A program made the translations under genes and the position numbers. A DNA stretch of 21,763 bases from positions 1-21,763 of the IMG/VR virus record IMGVR_UViG_3300003324_000620, one strand, 5' to 3'. The notes under the pieces are model-generated. The model was not told the origin of the DNA and did no database searches. It saw only the letters and a list, made by a program, of their open reading frames with translations. Each line of letters starts with the position of its first letter. Position 1 is the stretch's first letter. Shown here piece after piece: positions 1-6,431 of this stretch. The DNA is from a virus.

Positions 1-1210
1 GGAGCGGCGTGACCGCGTCCTTCGCGGCGAGCCGCTGGAGCGCAGCCTCGATCTTCGCGACCTCCCGCGCCAGCCGGGCCGCGTCAGCGCGCTGCACGGC
101 CCGGTGGGCGCGGGACTCCATCGCCGCGCCCCGGACGGCGTCGACCTCGCTCGCGAGCTCGACGAGCCAGTCGTACACCTCCCGCTCGACGAGCGACGCC
201 ATGATGTACCCACCGGGACAGACCGTCGGGCCGTGCTCCTTCCCGCGAGCGCACCGGTACTTGGGTTGACGCTGGTCGCCGAACTGACCCGCCACCATCG
301 TGCCGCCGCACGAGTGCCGCAGCAGCCCGGAAAGCAGGTATTGGGACCGTTCCCGCCGCGGCGGCGCCGCCCGCCTGACCGCCCGCGCGTCAAGGTAGGC
401 CTGCCACAGGCCGGCGTCGATCAGCGGCTCGTGCACCCCCTGGTGCAGGGTCCCGTGGTGCATGAACTGGCCCGAGGCGAACCCCGAGTCCATGACCCTG
501 CGTAGCGAGCGGTCCGACCAGAGCCCGCCGGCGGTGGTGCGGTGCCCGTGGGCGTTGAGCCACCGCACAAGCGCGAACACCGACTCCCCCGCCACATACC
601 TCGCGTACACGCTGGCGAGCACCGGCCCGGTCACCGGGTCCGGGACGTGGACCTGCTGCTCGAGGTCGTAGACATAGCCGTACTTCGGCTTCCCGGTCGC
701 GGGGCGGCCGTTGCGGACCCGCCGGTCGTGGATCTCCGACCACACCTCCCCGATCCGTTCGGCCTCGAACGCGTTGAGCTCGGCGAGCATGCCGCGCGTG
801 AACCGGCCGGTGGCGTTGGTGACATCGACGCCCTCGGTGGCGGACTCGATCCTCCCGCCCGCGGTCTCGACCCGGTCGAGCGCGACCGCCCACCGCAGCC
901 GGTTCCGGGAGGTGCGGGAGTACTTCCACACCACGATCACGTCGTACTCCCCCGCCTCGACCGCGGCGCAGGCCTGGTCCAGCCGGGGCCACCATGCCGA
1001 CCTGGCGCGTGATCCGGACTGGTCGAGCCCTTCCATCCAGCCGGTGATGCGGTAGCCGGCGCGGGCGCAGTAGTCCTCGATCGCGGCCTGCTGGACCTCG
1101 GGGGCGATCATGCCGTCGCGTTCCTTGGAGACGCGGACCATCCCCAGGGCGCGGGGTGCGGTGTCGGGTACGACGTTCAGATGCTTGATGGGCACCCTCG
1201 GATCATGCAC
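1..1210 (-). CDS. Large serine recombinase (phage integrase), C-terminus beyond window
   Basis: Site-specific recombinase that would integrate and excise the phage by a serine-phosphodiester mechanism. About 403 residues are visible, read right to left without a stop. The N-terminal resolvase domain has RALGMVRVSKERD, with the catalytic serine near residue 28, followed by the family's D-x-SG segment (GLDQSGSRAR) and VVWKYSRTSRN. A recombinase domain follows (GKPKYGY, SDRSLRRVM, then LLSGLLRHSCGG). A zinc ribbon comes next (SCGG, YRC, VCPGG), in which the usual first CxxC appears as H-S-C. The visible part ends in an Ala/Arg-rich helix typical of the coiled-coil. The GTG at 1210 is chosen because the ATG at 1141 would delete the first beta strand; a GTG at 1195 is equally possible. 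It is the last gene of the leftward lysogeny operon, 18 bases after immA. The attachment site should lie left of the window. Confidence 0.93.
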   Translation of the reverse strand, partial: MHDPRVPIKHLNVVPDTAPRALGMVRVSKERDGMIAPEVQQAAIEDYCARAGYRITGWMEGLDQSGSRARSAWWPRLDQACAAVEAGEYDVIVVWKYSRTSRNRLRWAVALDRVETAGGRIESATEGVDVTNATGRFTRGMLAELNAFEAERIGEVWSEIHDRRVRNGRPATGKPKYGYVYDLEQQVHVPDPVTGPVLASVYARYVAGESVFALVRWLNAHGHRTTAGGLWSDRSLRRVMDSGFASGQFMHHGTLHQGVHEPLIDAGLWQAYLDARAVRRAAPPRRERSQYLLSGLLRHSCGGTMVAGQFGDQRQPKYRCARGKEHGPTVCPGGYIMASLVEREVYDWLVELASEVDAVRGAAMESRAHRAVQRADAARLAREVAKIEAALQRLAAKDAVTPL

Positions 1211-1228
1211 CCGAACACCGACCAGCGG

Positions 1229-1654
1229 TCACGGGATCCGCAACTCCGCAGAATCGATCAGCTCGTGAAGACGGTCAGCCTCGGCGCGGGTCAACGCGTC
1301 GAGGCGGGCGCGGGCGGTGGGCACGTCGACCCAGAGCACCTCGGCGAGCTCGTGGTCGTCGTACGCCCACACCATCGCGCGGGCGAGCTCGTCGAAGCTG
1401 ATCAGCCGGCGTGCGGCCTCACGACAGACCGCAGCCTCCTCGCGGCTGGCGCACCAGCTGGGCACCGGACCGCGCTCGTGGTGGACCAGCTCGTGGGTGA
1501 GCGCTGAACGTCGTTGGGCCTGCGACATGCCGGGGCGCATCCGGATCTCTCCGGTGTCGAACGTGATGGTGGCGAGGACGCCGTCGGGCAGGTCGTGGGT
1601 CCAGCGGACGGTCAGGTGGCCGAGCTTCTGGAGGATGCGCCAGGGGTGGTACAC
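1229..1654 (-). CDS. ImmA/IrrE family metallopeptidase
   Basis: Predicted zinc peptidase of 141 residues. HELVH at residues 54-58 is the HExxH zinc motif, and a conserved E60 and RGPVP follow. The pattern YHPWR near the N-terminus, LPDG, a GEIRM strand, and a C-terminal ELAEVLWVDVPT-RLDALT segment match the ImmA/IrrE form common in actinobacterial phages. In known cases (ImmA of ICEBs1) the enzyme cleaves the phage-type repressor to trigger induction, so the repressor at 2811-3278 is the likely substrate; that is inference. The open frame extends upstream to 1852, but the extra residues are Arg/Ser-rich and overlap the preceding gene, so GTG at 1654 is preferred. No Shine-Dalgarno is obvious, but a TANNNT -10-like hexamer lies 8 bases upstream, so a leaderless start is possible. 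Confidence 0.85.
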   Translation of the reverse strand: MYHPWRILQKLGHLTVRWTHDLPDGVLATITFDTGEIRMRPGMSQAQRRSALTHELVHHERGPVPSWCASREEAAVCREAARRLISFDELARAMVWAYDDHELAEVLWVDVPTARARLDALTRAEADRLHELIDSAELRIP

Positions 1655-1662
1655 GTCACCAG

Positions 1663-1668
1663 ACCGTA
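1663..1668 (-). promoter_or_regulatory. Possible -10 hexamer for a leaderless immA transcript
   Basis: On the minus strand TACGGT (TANNNT type) ends 8 bases before the GTG at 1654, in the 67-base gap after the preceding gene. The same hexamer lies 6 bases before the repressor ATG. Leaderless mRNAs with a -10 box immediately before the start codon are common in actinobacteria. No convincing -35 box is present. Confidence 0.25.
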
Positions 1669-1721
1669 GGACACCGACGCCGCTCGCACAGGGCAAATTC
1701 CGACAAAAGGCGCAGGAAAGG

Positions 1722-2231
1722 TCACGATCTTGCGGCGAGGTCGCGAGCCCTGGCGAGACGCTTAGCCAAACGCTCCTGCGTCGCCCCGGGCCCCCGCCGC
1801 TCCGGCGGACACGCCGCCTCCCACCGCTCGATGATCGCGATCTCGGCCGCATACTCCTTGCGCCGGTGGTAGATCACCGCAGCACGCTCGGTGTAGCCCG
1901 GCGCGGGCTCACGCCCGATCACCCTCGCTACCCGCTCGGCAGCGTCCACGCACTCGAGCAGGATCCCCAGGGCGGCGTCATCCTTCTTCTCGGTCCGGAG
2001 CTTGTCGAGGGTCGGGATCCAGTCAACGTAGAAGAGGCCGCGCACTTCGCCGGCCCGGTGCTCCAGCGCCCACAGCGTGCGGGCGTACCCCGCGAGATCT
2101 CCGCCTGGTCGCGCTTTGACTCGTTCGTACTCGGCGCGTGTCTCTTCACCGAGGGTGGCGGCTTGCTCTGGTGTGACGTGATCGAACTGGGGCGGAAGCC
2201 GGACGTCGCTCTTCCTGAGGATTCGCTTCAT
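1722..2231 (-). CDS. Conserved phage/actinobacterial protein of unknown function, TPR-like C-terminus
   Basis: The product has 169 residues and is soluble and helical. The C-terminal half (about residues 85-165) contains LLECVDAAERVARVIG, then YTERAAVIYHRRKEYAAE and IAIIERWE, and ends QERLAKRLARARDLA. This matches a helical repeat I recognise from many actinobacterial proteins, where an AIIYRKRKDYAAEVAILERY-like pair of helices follows other domains (often a HIRAN domain) and resembles a TPR unit. The first half has no domain I recognise. It starts at ATG 2231, 13 bases after the lipoprotein stop, with only a weak GAGG upstream, and is probably translated from the repressor-operon mRNA. A regulatory or protein-binding role is plausible but unproven. 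Confidence 0.75.
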   Translation of the reverse strand: MKRILRKSDVRLPPQFDHVTPEQAATLGEETRAEYERVKARPGGDLAGYARTLWALEHRAGEVRGLFYVDWIPTLDKLRTEKKDDAALGILLECVDAAERVARVIGREPAPGYTERAAVIYHRRKEYAAEIAIIERWEAACPPERRGPGATQERLAKRLARARDLAARS

Positions 2232-2244
2232 CTGGAGCGCGACC

Positions 2245-2814
2245 TCACTGGGGTATCACCCAGTCGGCTACGTGATCTCCATCTGGCACATACTCGAGGT
2301 ACTTCGCGTGCACACTCTTGGGGACCTCAAATCCGATCCAGCCTCGAACGCACTCGCCCGGCTGCAAGGAACGCAGCTCCGGGTACCGAGGCGTCGGCCA
2401 GTCCACCCAGATGCCCACATTCGATGTGTAGTGGTCACCGGCCTGGTCTGCGATTGAGAAGTCGACTTCTGACGCCGAGTACAGGTCTCCTTCTGCCGGA
2501 TCCGCTTGCGGCGAGACGCAGGTCTTGAGCATCCACGCCATGGTCTTCTTGCCCGGCTCTGGCGTGTGAAAGCTGGCGGGATCAGGTGGCAATGGGTTCC
2601 GGATCTCCGTGACGGTGGTGGTGAACGCTGACCCGGTCCGCGTCTGCCCGATGCGAAGGGCCTTCGGTCCGATGTTGTACGCGTGCGGGGCAGCGGTGGC
2701 GCTCTTAGTGGGCCTCGTCTTGGGCGACTGATCGTCGTGCTTGGCGGAGTGACCGCAGCTCGAGCTGGCCATAACGACCAGAGCCAGCGTTGCCACACGC
2801 GCAATCGGTCTCAC
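2245..2814 (-). CDS. Secreted lipoprotein, DUF4352-like; candidate exclusion factor
   Basis: The product has 189 residues. The N-terminus has a signal peptide: MRPIAR, a hydrophobic stretch (residues 7-16), then ASSSC with cysteine at residue 20. The lipobox is degenerate (Ser at -3), but a lipidated Cys20 is the simplest reading. A Lys/Asp/Ser/Thr-rich linker follows to about residue 50. The rest resembles the immunoglobulin-like DUF4352/telokin-like fold: IGQT...AFTTTVTEI, then a two-strand core, LQPGECVRGWIGFEVPK and YVPDG near the end. The GTG start overlaps the repressor stop (GTGA), with GGAG 5 bases upstream, so expression in the lysogen is expected. Lipoproteins in phage lysogeny modules, such as Ltp of streptococcal phage TP-J34, can block superinfection, and that role is inferred here. 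Its codon use is less GC-biased than the early genes. Confidence 0.8.
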   Translation of the reverse strand: MRPIARVATLALVVMASSSCGHSAKHDDQSPKTRPTKSATAAPHAYNIGPKALRIGQTRTGSAFTTTVTEIRNPLPPDPASFHTPEPGKKTMAWMLKTCVSPQADPAEGDLYSASEVDFSIADQAGDHYTSNVGIWVDWPTPRYPELRSLQPGECVRGWIGFEVPKSVHAKYLEYVPDGDHVADWVIPQ

Positions 2815-3278
2815 CTTGGCTCCATGTCCCCCGGGTCCTGCGATCCGGCCTCGATCTGATCCTGTGACCCCGAGACGTGCAAGGTATCCGGCTTGCCGCG
2901 GTACGCGGCGCGGTTTTCGGAAAGTTGCGGGTCCGGCCTCTCACTTGCACGGCGAGCGGTCCTGATGCGCGGAACAGAGCGCGCGGCCATCCTCCGGCGC
3001 ACTTCGGCGAGCAGCTCGTCGTCAGTGAGGTCGTCGAGCGATGGCGCCGCGGCGGGGCGCTCCCCTGCCTCCTCGCCCGTGATGAATCCGGCTGCGACGA
3101 ACGCCTCCACGACGGGCCGTTCGTATGCCCTCGCGAACGCTGCAACGTTCTCGGCTTTCCCGGGCGACTTCGAGCTCTTCCAGCGCGACACCGTGGACTG
3201 ATCGATCCCAGCCTTCGCGGCGATCGCCTTCTGATCGTCTCCGGCTGAGATCCGTTCGACGTACCGCCACCAGTTCAT
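2811..3278 (-). CDS. XRE-type HTH immunity repressor
   Basis: The product is a DNA-binding protein of 155 residues. A helix-turn-helix lies near residues 16-36 (QKAIAAKAGIDQSTVSRWK). A helical segment with ARAYERPVVEAFVAAGF follows, then an acidic LDDLTDDELLAEVRRRM helix (about 81-97) that could mediate oligomerisation, and a basic, probably disordered tail. This arrangement is typical of actinophage repressors. It is the first gene of the leftward operon and diverges from the Cro-like gene across the operator region. The ATG at 3278 has no Shine-Dalgarno but has TACGGT 6 bases upstream, inside the perfect palindrome at 3281-3295. Repressor bound there would cover its own -10 box, giving autoregulation (inference). 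It is the likely substrate of the ImmA-like peptidase encoded downstream. Confidence 0.87.
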   Translation of the reverse strand: MNWWRYVERISAGDDQKAIAAKAGIDQSTVSRWKSSKSPGKAENVAAFARAYERPVVEAFVAAGFITGEEAGERPAAAPSLDDLTDDELLAEVRRRMAARSVPRIRTARRASERPDPQLSENRAAYRGKPDTLHVSGSQDQIEAGSQDPGDMEPR

Positions 3279-3280
3279 CC

Positions 3281-3295
3281 CGCAACCGTATTGCG
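3281..3295. promoter_or_regulatory. Operator-like palindrome CGCAA-N5-TTGCG over the repressor -10
   Basis: CGCAACCGTATTGCG is a perfect inverted repeat with 5-base arms and a 5-base centre. On the minus strand the centre and one arm contain TACGGT, which ends 6 bases before the repressor ATG. The TTGCG half-site recurs at 3327-3332, 3398-3402 and 3431-3435. It is a likely repressor or Cro operator. Confidence 0.55.
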
Positions 3296-3312
3296 TGAAT
3301 GCATCTTGTTAC

Positions 3313-3333
3313 ACGCAACCCGCCCGGTTGCGT
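3313..3333. promoter_or_regulatory. Operator-like inverted repeat ACGCAACC-N5-GGTTGCGT
   Basis: Perfect 8-base arms flank CGCCC. The arms contain the same CGCAA/TTGCG half-sites as 3281-3295, but the half-sites are 9 rather than 5 bases apart. It lies in the divergent promoter region between repressor and Cro-like gene, so it is a strong operator candidate. No T-run follows on either strand, which argues against a terminator. Confidence 0.6.
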
Positions 3334-3395
3334 CGCCGCAACTGCGCAGGTCAGCGAGTTACGCCGCTGTCTTTCAGCAGGTCAGCGAACCCTTG

Positions 3396-3405
3396 CTTGC
3401 GCAAG
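3396..3405. promoter_or_regulatory. Short palindrome CTTGCGCAAG
   Basis: A perfect 10-base palindrome made of two abutting TTGCG/CGCAA half-sites in the control region. Two CGTTACC direct copies (3413-3419 and 3424-3430) and another TTGCGTGATTGCG stretch (3431-3443) follow at once. It is probably part of the operator array, although a 10-base palindrome alone is weak evidence. Confidence 0.4.
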
Positions 3406-3446
3406 ACGAGCCCGTTACCAATTCGTTACCTTGCGTGATTGCGATT

Positions 3447-3475
3447 TTGCATATGTACCTGTACCTTCATATTCA
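3447..3475 (+). promoter_or_regulatory. Putative rightward early promoter
   Basis: TTGCAT (3447-3452), a 17-base spacer and TATTCA (3470-3475) form a reasonable sigma-70-like promoter in the most AT-rich part of the window. The predicted start near 3482 gives a leader of about 40 bases to the Cro-like ATG at 3524, with a strong GAAGGAGG Shine-Dalgarno at 3512-3519. Flanking TTGCG half-sites and GCAGGTCAGCG repeats would let a repressor occlude it. Confidence 0.5.
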
Positions 3476-3523
3476 TCACCGCAAGACAGCAGGTCAGCGG
3501 CTCACACCATCGAAGGAGGCGCC

Positions 3524-3763
3524 ATGACGGCAACACTCCGCCTCAAGACTGAGCAGCTCGCGAAGATCCGGAAGTGGGTCGGGCTGACCACCGATGCCGC
3601 GCTCGCGGCTCGCATGGGTATCGACGCCGGCAACCTGTCTCGGGTCCTGCGTGGCATCCAGCAGCCGGGCCCGAAGTTCATCGCCGCTCTCTGTGTCGCG
3701 CTCGACGCGGACCTGGCCGATCTGTTCGAGGTCGTTCCGCCCGCCGATGGCGAGGTGGCGTGA
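3524..3763 (+). CDS. Cro-like HTH regulator
   Basis: The product is a small XRE-family protein of 79 residues. Its helix-turn-helix is near residues 22-43 (DAALAARMGIDAGNLSRVLRG), followed by PGPKFIAALCVALDADLADLFEVV, the usual last helices of this fold. The ATG at 3524 is chosen because GAAGGAGG lies 4 bases upstream. The frame stays open back to 3299, but that stretch covers the operators and promoter. It is the first gene of the rightward early operon and sits opposite the repressor, so a Cro-like or early-switch role is likely. The next gene starts inside its stop codon (TGATG). Confidence 0.82.
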   Translation: MTATLRLKTEQLAKIRKWVGLTTDAALAARMGIDAGNLSRVLRGIQQPGPKFIAALCVALDADLADLFEVVPPADGEVA

Positions 3764-3960
3764 TGCCGTCGCGTGAGGAGTGCATCCGCCGCGCCGGCGA
3801 AATCCTCGCCGAGGGCGAGATCGCGGCCGCGCAGATGACTCCCCGGGAGCAGGCCGAAGCCGCCTGGACCCCCACCTCGCCGTACACCGTCGACGAGCTC
3901 GAAGACCTCATCCGGGCGGACCGGGGGCTCCCGCCGAAGCACTCGGCCGCAGCCTCCTGA
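3763..3960 (+). CDS. Small acidic protein of unknown function
   Basis: The product has 65 residues and is helical and acidic: MPSREECIRRAGEILAEGEI at the start, then MTPREQAEAAW and YTVDELEDLIRADRG. No domain is recognised. The ATG shares its A with the stop codon of the Cro-like gene, which implies translational coupling. It is followed by a 59-base stretch that can form two competing hairpins, so it closes the first short transcript unit of the early operon. Small proteins at this position are common in actinophages and generally uncharacterised. Confidence 0.68.
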   Translation: MPSREECIRRAGEILAEGEIAAAQMTPREQAEAAWTPTSPYTVDELEDLIRADRGLPPKHSAAAS

Positions 3961-3963
3961 GAC

Positions 3964-4022
3964 CCCCGCAAAAAGAAAGCGGGGCCGGACCCCAAGCCCA
4001 TCAAGCGACGGAGTCCGGCCCC
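3964..4022 (+). terminator. Two mutually exclusive hairpins (attenuator-like)
   Basis: Hairpin A pairs CCCCGC (3964-3969) with GCGGGG (3979-3984) around a 9-base A-rich loop. Hairpin B pairs GGGGCCGGAC (3981-3990) with GTCCGGCCCC (4013-4022), a perfect 10-base stem with a 22-base loop. They share 3981-3984 and cannot both be complete. No U-run follows B, so intrinsic termination would be inefficient. An RBS (GAGAGAAGGAAA) and the ATG at 4048 come next. It could be a leaky terminator, an attenuator or an mRNA-stabilising structure. Confidence 0.5.
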
Positions 4023-4047
4023 ACCAACCAGAGAGAAGGAAACCACG

Positions 4048-4410
4048 ATGAGTGACAACCACGCCACCGTCGCACGGCAGGACGACGTCCTGTACGACGA
4101 CTTCAACAGCCTCTCGAACGCGCTCCGGCAGGCCGCGGACTTCATCGACGCCGCCCGCGATGCTGGGATGCCCCGCCCCCCGCTCCAGGCCACGGTCGCC
4201 GGCCGCGCGGGCACTCGGGAGCCGTTCGTGGACTTCCGGATGAACGAGTACCAGCCCGAGGTCCTCGCCGCGTACGCCGACTGGCAGGGCACCGAGGTGC
4301 GGGAGATCAACCACGGCCTCAGGATGACCCGGTCGTTCACGGTGGGGCTGTCGGGTTGCCGGGCGCAGGTGGGTACGCAGGTCTCGATTCCCTTGGGTGC
4401 CCGGCGATGA
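4048..4410 (+). CDS. Hypothetical early protein
   Basis: The product has 120 residues and no recognised domain. The N-terminal half is helical (LYDDFNSLSNALRQAADFIDAARDAG). The middle is PRPPLQATV followed by a strand-rich region (EPFVDFRMNEY, EVREINHGLRMTRSFTVGL), which suggests a small alpha/beta protein. The start is ATG 4048 after AGAGAAGGAAACC, one of the better Shine-Dalgarno sequences in the operon, consistent with re-initiation downstream of the paired hairpins. It overlaps the next gene by ATGA. Confidence 0.68.
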   Translation: MSDNHATVARQDDVLYDDFNSLSNALRQAADFIDAARDAGMPRPPLQATVAGRAGTREPFVDFRMNEYQPEVLAAYADWQGTEVREINHGLRMTRSFTVGLSGCRAQVGTQVSIPLGARR

Positions 4411-4793
4411 GCCGCGAGTACACGACCCGGCCCGTGATGGTCGAAGACCTCGACGCCCGCCTCCTCCGGGGCCACGAGATCGCCCACATCACCGCCGCCC
4501 GCCTGGTCGACTACCCCACCCTCGGCCAGCGACTGTTCGCCGCGCTCGTCGAAGCCCAGAGCCTCGACCTGGACGTCACCGACGGCACCATCACCATCCC
4601 CCTCACCCCCGACGAGGAGGAGCAAGCCCTCGCGGCAGCGCAGCGGCGCTGGGACCACGCCCGCGACACCTACGAGAAGGCAGCCGCCGACCCGTCGTCG
4701 GTGCGGTCGTGGGAGCGCCTCGGCGTGAACGAGTTCGCCGCAGCTGAGGGCCTCCCGAAGATCGACTGGACCGCCCAGGCGGTGACCCCGTGA
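4407..4793 (+). CDS. Hypothetical early protein with coiled-coil segment
   Basis: The product has 128 residues. Visible segments are HEIAHITAARLVDYPTLGQRLFAALVEAQSLDLDV, a short strand DGTITIPL, and a long charged helix (DEEEQALAAAQRRWDHARDTYEKAAAD) likely to form a coiled coil near residues 70-96. HEIAH resembles a zinc HExxH site, but no family context supports a peptidase, so I do not call it one. The ATG overlaps the previous stop (ATGA), and the next gene starts in its own stop (TGATG). Confidence 0.65.
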   Translation: MSREYTTRPVMVEDLDARLLRGHEIAHITAARLVDYPTLGQRLFAALVEAQSLDLDVTDGTITIPLTPDEEEQALAAAQRRWDHARDTYEKAAADPSSVRSWERLGVNEFAAAEGLPKIDWTAQAVTP

Positions 4794-4930
4794 TGAGCAC
4801 CCTCGCCACCGTCGCTGGCGTCTGGCTGGTCGTCGCGTTCCCCACCGCCTGCGTGGTCGGCCGTGCCCTGCGGCGGGCCGCCGACGCCTACCCCCACCCC
4901 GCCGACACCCGAGAGGGGGGTGACCGGTGA
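4793..4930 (+). CDS. Small single-pass membrane protein
   Basis: The product has 45 residues. One hydrophobic helix covers about residues 4-23 (LATVAGVWLVVAFPTACVV), followed by GRALRRAAD and a hydrophilic tail. The positive residues after the helix favour an inside C-terminus. It is coupled at both ends: its ATG overlaps the previous stop and its own stop overlaps the ATPase start. Its function is unknown; two other small membrane proteins of similar design occur at 6428 and 14749. Confidence 0.6.
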   Translation: MSTLATVAGVWLVVAFPTACVVGRALRRAADAYPHPADTREGGDR

Positions 4931-5844
4931 TGACGACGTCGTTCGCGCCCGCCACCCGGTCCGCGTCCCGCGCCCGGATCGCGCTCTCCGGCCCCTCCGG
5001 GTCCGGGAAGACCTACACCGCGCTCGCGCTCGCCCACGGCCTCACCACCGGCGGCAAGGGTGTCGCGGTGATCGACACCGAGCGGGGGTCGGCGTCGAAG
5101 TACGCCGGGGAGAACGGGTGGGCGTTCGACACCGTCTCCCCCGCCTCGTTCGCGCCCGGCTCCCTGGTCGCGCTCCTCGCCGAAGCCGCCGCCGGCGGCT
5201 ACGACGTCGTCGTCGTGGACTCCCTGTCGCACTACTGGATGGGTGTCGACGGGATGCTCGAGCAGGTCGACCGGCACTCCCGCGGCGGGGGGAACTTCTC
5301 CGGCTGGAAGGAGGAGCGCCCCCACGAGCGGCGGATGATCGACGCCCTGGTCTCCTACCCGGGGCACGTGATCGTCACGCTGCGGGTGAAGACCGAGTAC
5401 GTGATCGAGAAGGACGACCGCGGCAAGTCGGTACCCCGCAAGGTCGGGTTGAAGCCCGAGCAGCGTGAAGGGATCGAGTACGAGTTCGACCTGGTCGGGG
5501 ACCTGGACCTCACCAACACGTTGACGGTGTCGAAGTCGCGGATCAGTGGCCTGAACCGGGCCACCATCGAGACCCCGGGCCTGGACCTGGCCCGGCAGAT
5601 CCGGGAGTGGCTGTCGGATGGCACCACGGTGGAGGACGCGAACGCGCTCCGGGCGATGGTCCTCGCCGACGGCGTCACCCTGGACGTGTTGACCGAGGTC
5701 GGGGCCCGGATGAACCAGCTGGGGCTCCGCAACGCCGCGGTGACCGACGCGGCCGGGGCGCCGATGACGCTGACCGACCTCCTCACGCAGCGGTGGCACC
5801 AGATCAAGAACACCACCCCTGTGGAGGGTGGTGACCCAGCATGA
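4930..5844 (+). CDS. RecA-fold AAA ATPase (Sak4-like recombination protein)
   Basis: The product has 304 residues. Walker A GPSGSGKT is at residues 21-28, VIDTERGSA around 47-55, and Walker B VVVVDS at 93-98. After the ATPase come HVIVTLRVKTEYVIEKDD and KSRISGL, a pattern seen in phage RecA-like ATPases of the Sak4 type, which act in single-strand annealing recombination. Residues from about 215 form an extra helical domain (LRAMVLADGVTLDVLTEVGARMNQLG) beyond the core Sak4 length. The ATG at 4930 overlaps the previous stop; GTG at 4927 is the alternative, with GAGAGGGGGG upstream. The gene pairs with the 196-residue partner that follows and with the DUF2303 gene, forming a recombination/replication module. 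Confidence 0.82.
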   Translation: MTTSFAPATRSASRARIALSGPSGSGKTYTALALAHGLTTGGKGVAVIDTERGSASKYAGENGWAFDTVSPASFAPGSLVALLAEAAAGGYDVVVVDSLSHYWMGVDGMLEQVDRHSRGGGNFSGWKEERPHERRMIDALVSYPGHVIVTLRVKTEYVIEKDDRGKSVPRKVGLKPEQREGIEYEFDLVGDLDLTNTLTVSKSRISGLNRATIETPGLDLARQIREWLSDGTTVEDANALRAMVLADGVTLDVLTEVGARMNQLGLRNAAVTDAAGAPMTLTDLLTQRWHQIKNTTPVEGGDPA

Positions 5845-6431
5845 GCGACCTGACCCTCGCAGACCGCACCCTGCGACTCCTGGCGATGAAGATCGTGGTC
5901 GAGCGGCTGACTGACGCGCTCAAGGAGGAGAGGGCGGCGTACTTCGAGGCGCTCCTCAGCCTCTACAGCGTGGCCGGCGTGAAGTCGATGGACTCCCGAC
6001 TTCCCGACGGCACCAAGGTCGGGTCAGTGACTCTGACCGTCCCGAAGGACACCACGACCGTCACCGACGAAGACGCGCTGCTGAAGTGGGCCGAGACCTC
6101 GGCGCCGTGGCTCCTCCGCGAGGAGGTCGTCCCGGCCCAGCCGGCCCGACCCGCGGTCCCCGAGCACACCGTCACCGTGCTGGACCCGAAGCAGGTCACG
6201 ACCCTCCTGAGTGCCGTACGCCCGGTCTCGGGGACGACCGTGGTCCTGGACCCGGACACCGGCGAGATCGTCGAGGGCGTCGAGCACCACCCCGGCGGGG
6301 CGCCGAAGTCGTTTTCGATCCGGTACGCCGACAACGGCCGCGAGGACCTCGTCCACGCGATCACCCACGGCGAACTCTCGCACCTGCTGACCGGCACGGT
6401 CCTCGCCCAGATCGGCGGCGGTGACCAGTGA
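5841..6431 (+). CDS. Conserved partner of the Sak4-like ATPase, function unknown
   Basis: The product has 196 residues. The N-terminal part is a helical hairpin (LRLLAMKIVVERLTDALKEERAAYFEALLS). Next comes SRLPDGTKVGSVTLTVPKDTTTVTDEDALLKW, a strand-turn motif seen in phage proteins next to RecA-like ATPases. The C-terminal half has PDTGEIVEGVEHHPGGAPKSFSIRY and an Asp/Glu-rich end. No catalytic motif is visible. It overlaps the ATPase gene by ATGA. The conserved pairing suggests a cofactor or single-strand annealing role, but this is inferred from context only. Confidence 0.7.
   Translation: MSDLTLADRTLRLLAMKIVVERLTDALKEERAAYFEALLSLYSVAGVKSMDSRLPDGTKVGSVTLTVPKDTTTVTDEDALLKWAETSAPWLLREEVVPAQPARPAVPEHTVTVLDPKQVTTLLSAVRPVSGTTVVLDPDTGEIVEGVEHHPGGAPKSFSIRYADNGREDLVHAITHGELSHLLTGTVLAQIGGGDQ

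Larger units (their letters stand above)
3346..3499. repeat. Three direct repeats of GCAGGTCAGCG
   Basis: Identical 11-base copies lie at 3346-3356, 3377-3387 and 3489-3499. The first two are 31 bases apart (about three helical turns). The third lies downstream of the putative rightward promoter, between its start and the Cro-like RBS. Their sequence is unrelated to the CGCAA/TTGCG palindromes, so they may bind a second protein. Confidence 0.6.

Noticed and set aside
1655-1852. N-terminal extension of the ImmA-like protein
   Set aside because: The added residues are Arg/Ser-rich, overlap the upstream gene, and the family normally starts at the YHPW segment.
3313-3333. Intrinsic terminator reading of the inverted repeat
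   Set aside because: No T-run on either strand, and it sits between divergent promoters rather than after a gene.
3299-3523. N-terminal extension of the Cro-like gene to an earlier ATG
   Set aside because: It crosses the promoter and operators, whereas ATG 3524 has a strong Shine-Dalgarno sequence.
4407-4793. Zinc peptidase reading of HEIAH
   Set aside because: The pentapeptide fits HExxH, but there is no third ligand pattern or peptidase-family context, so the match is probably chance.
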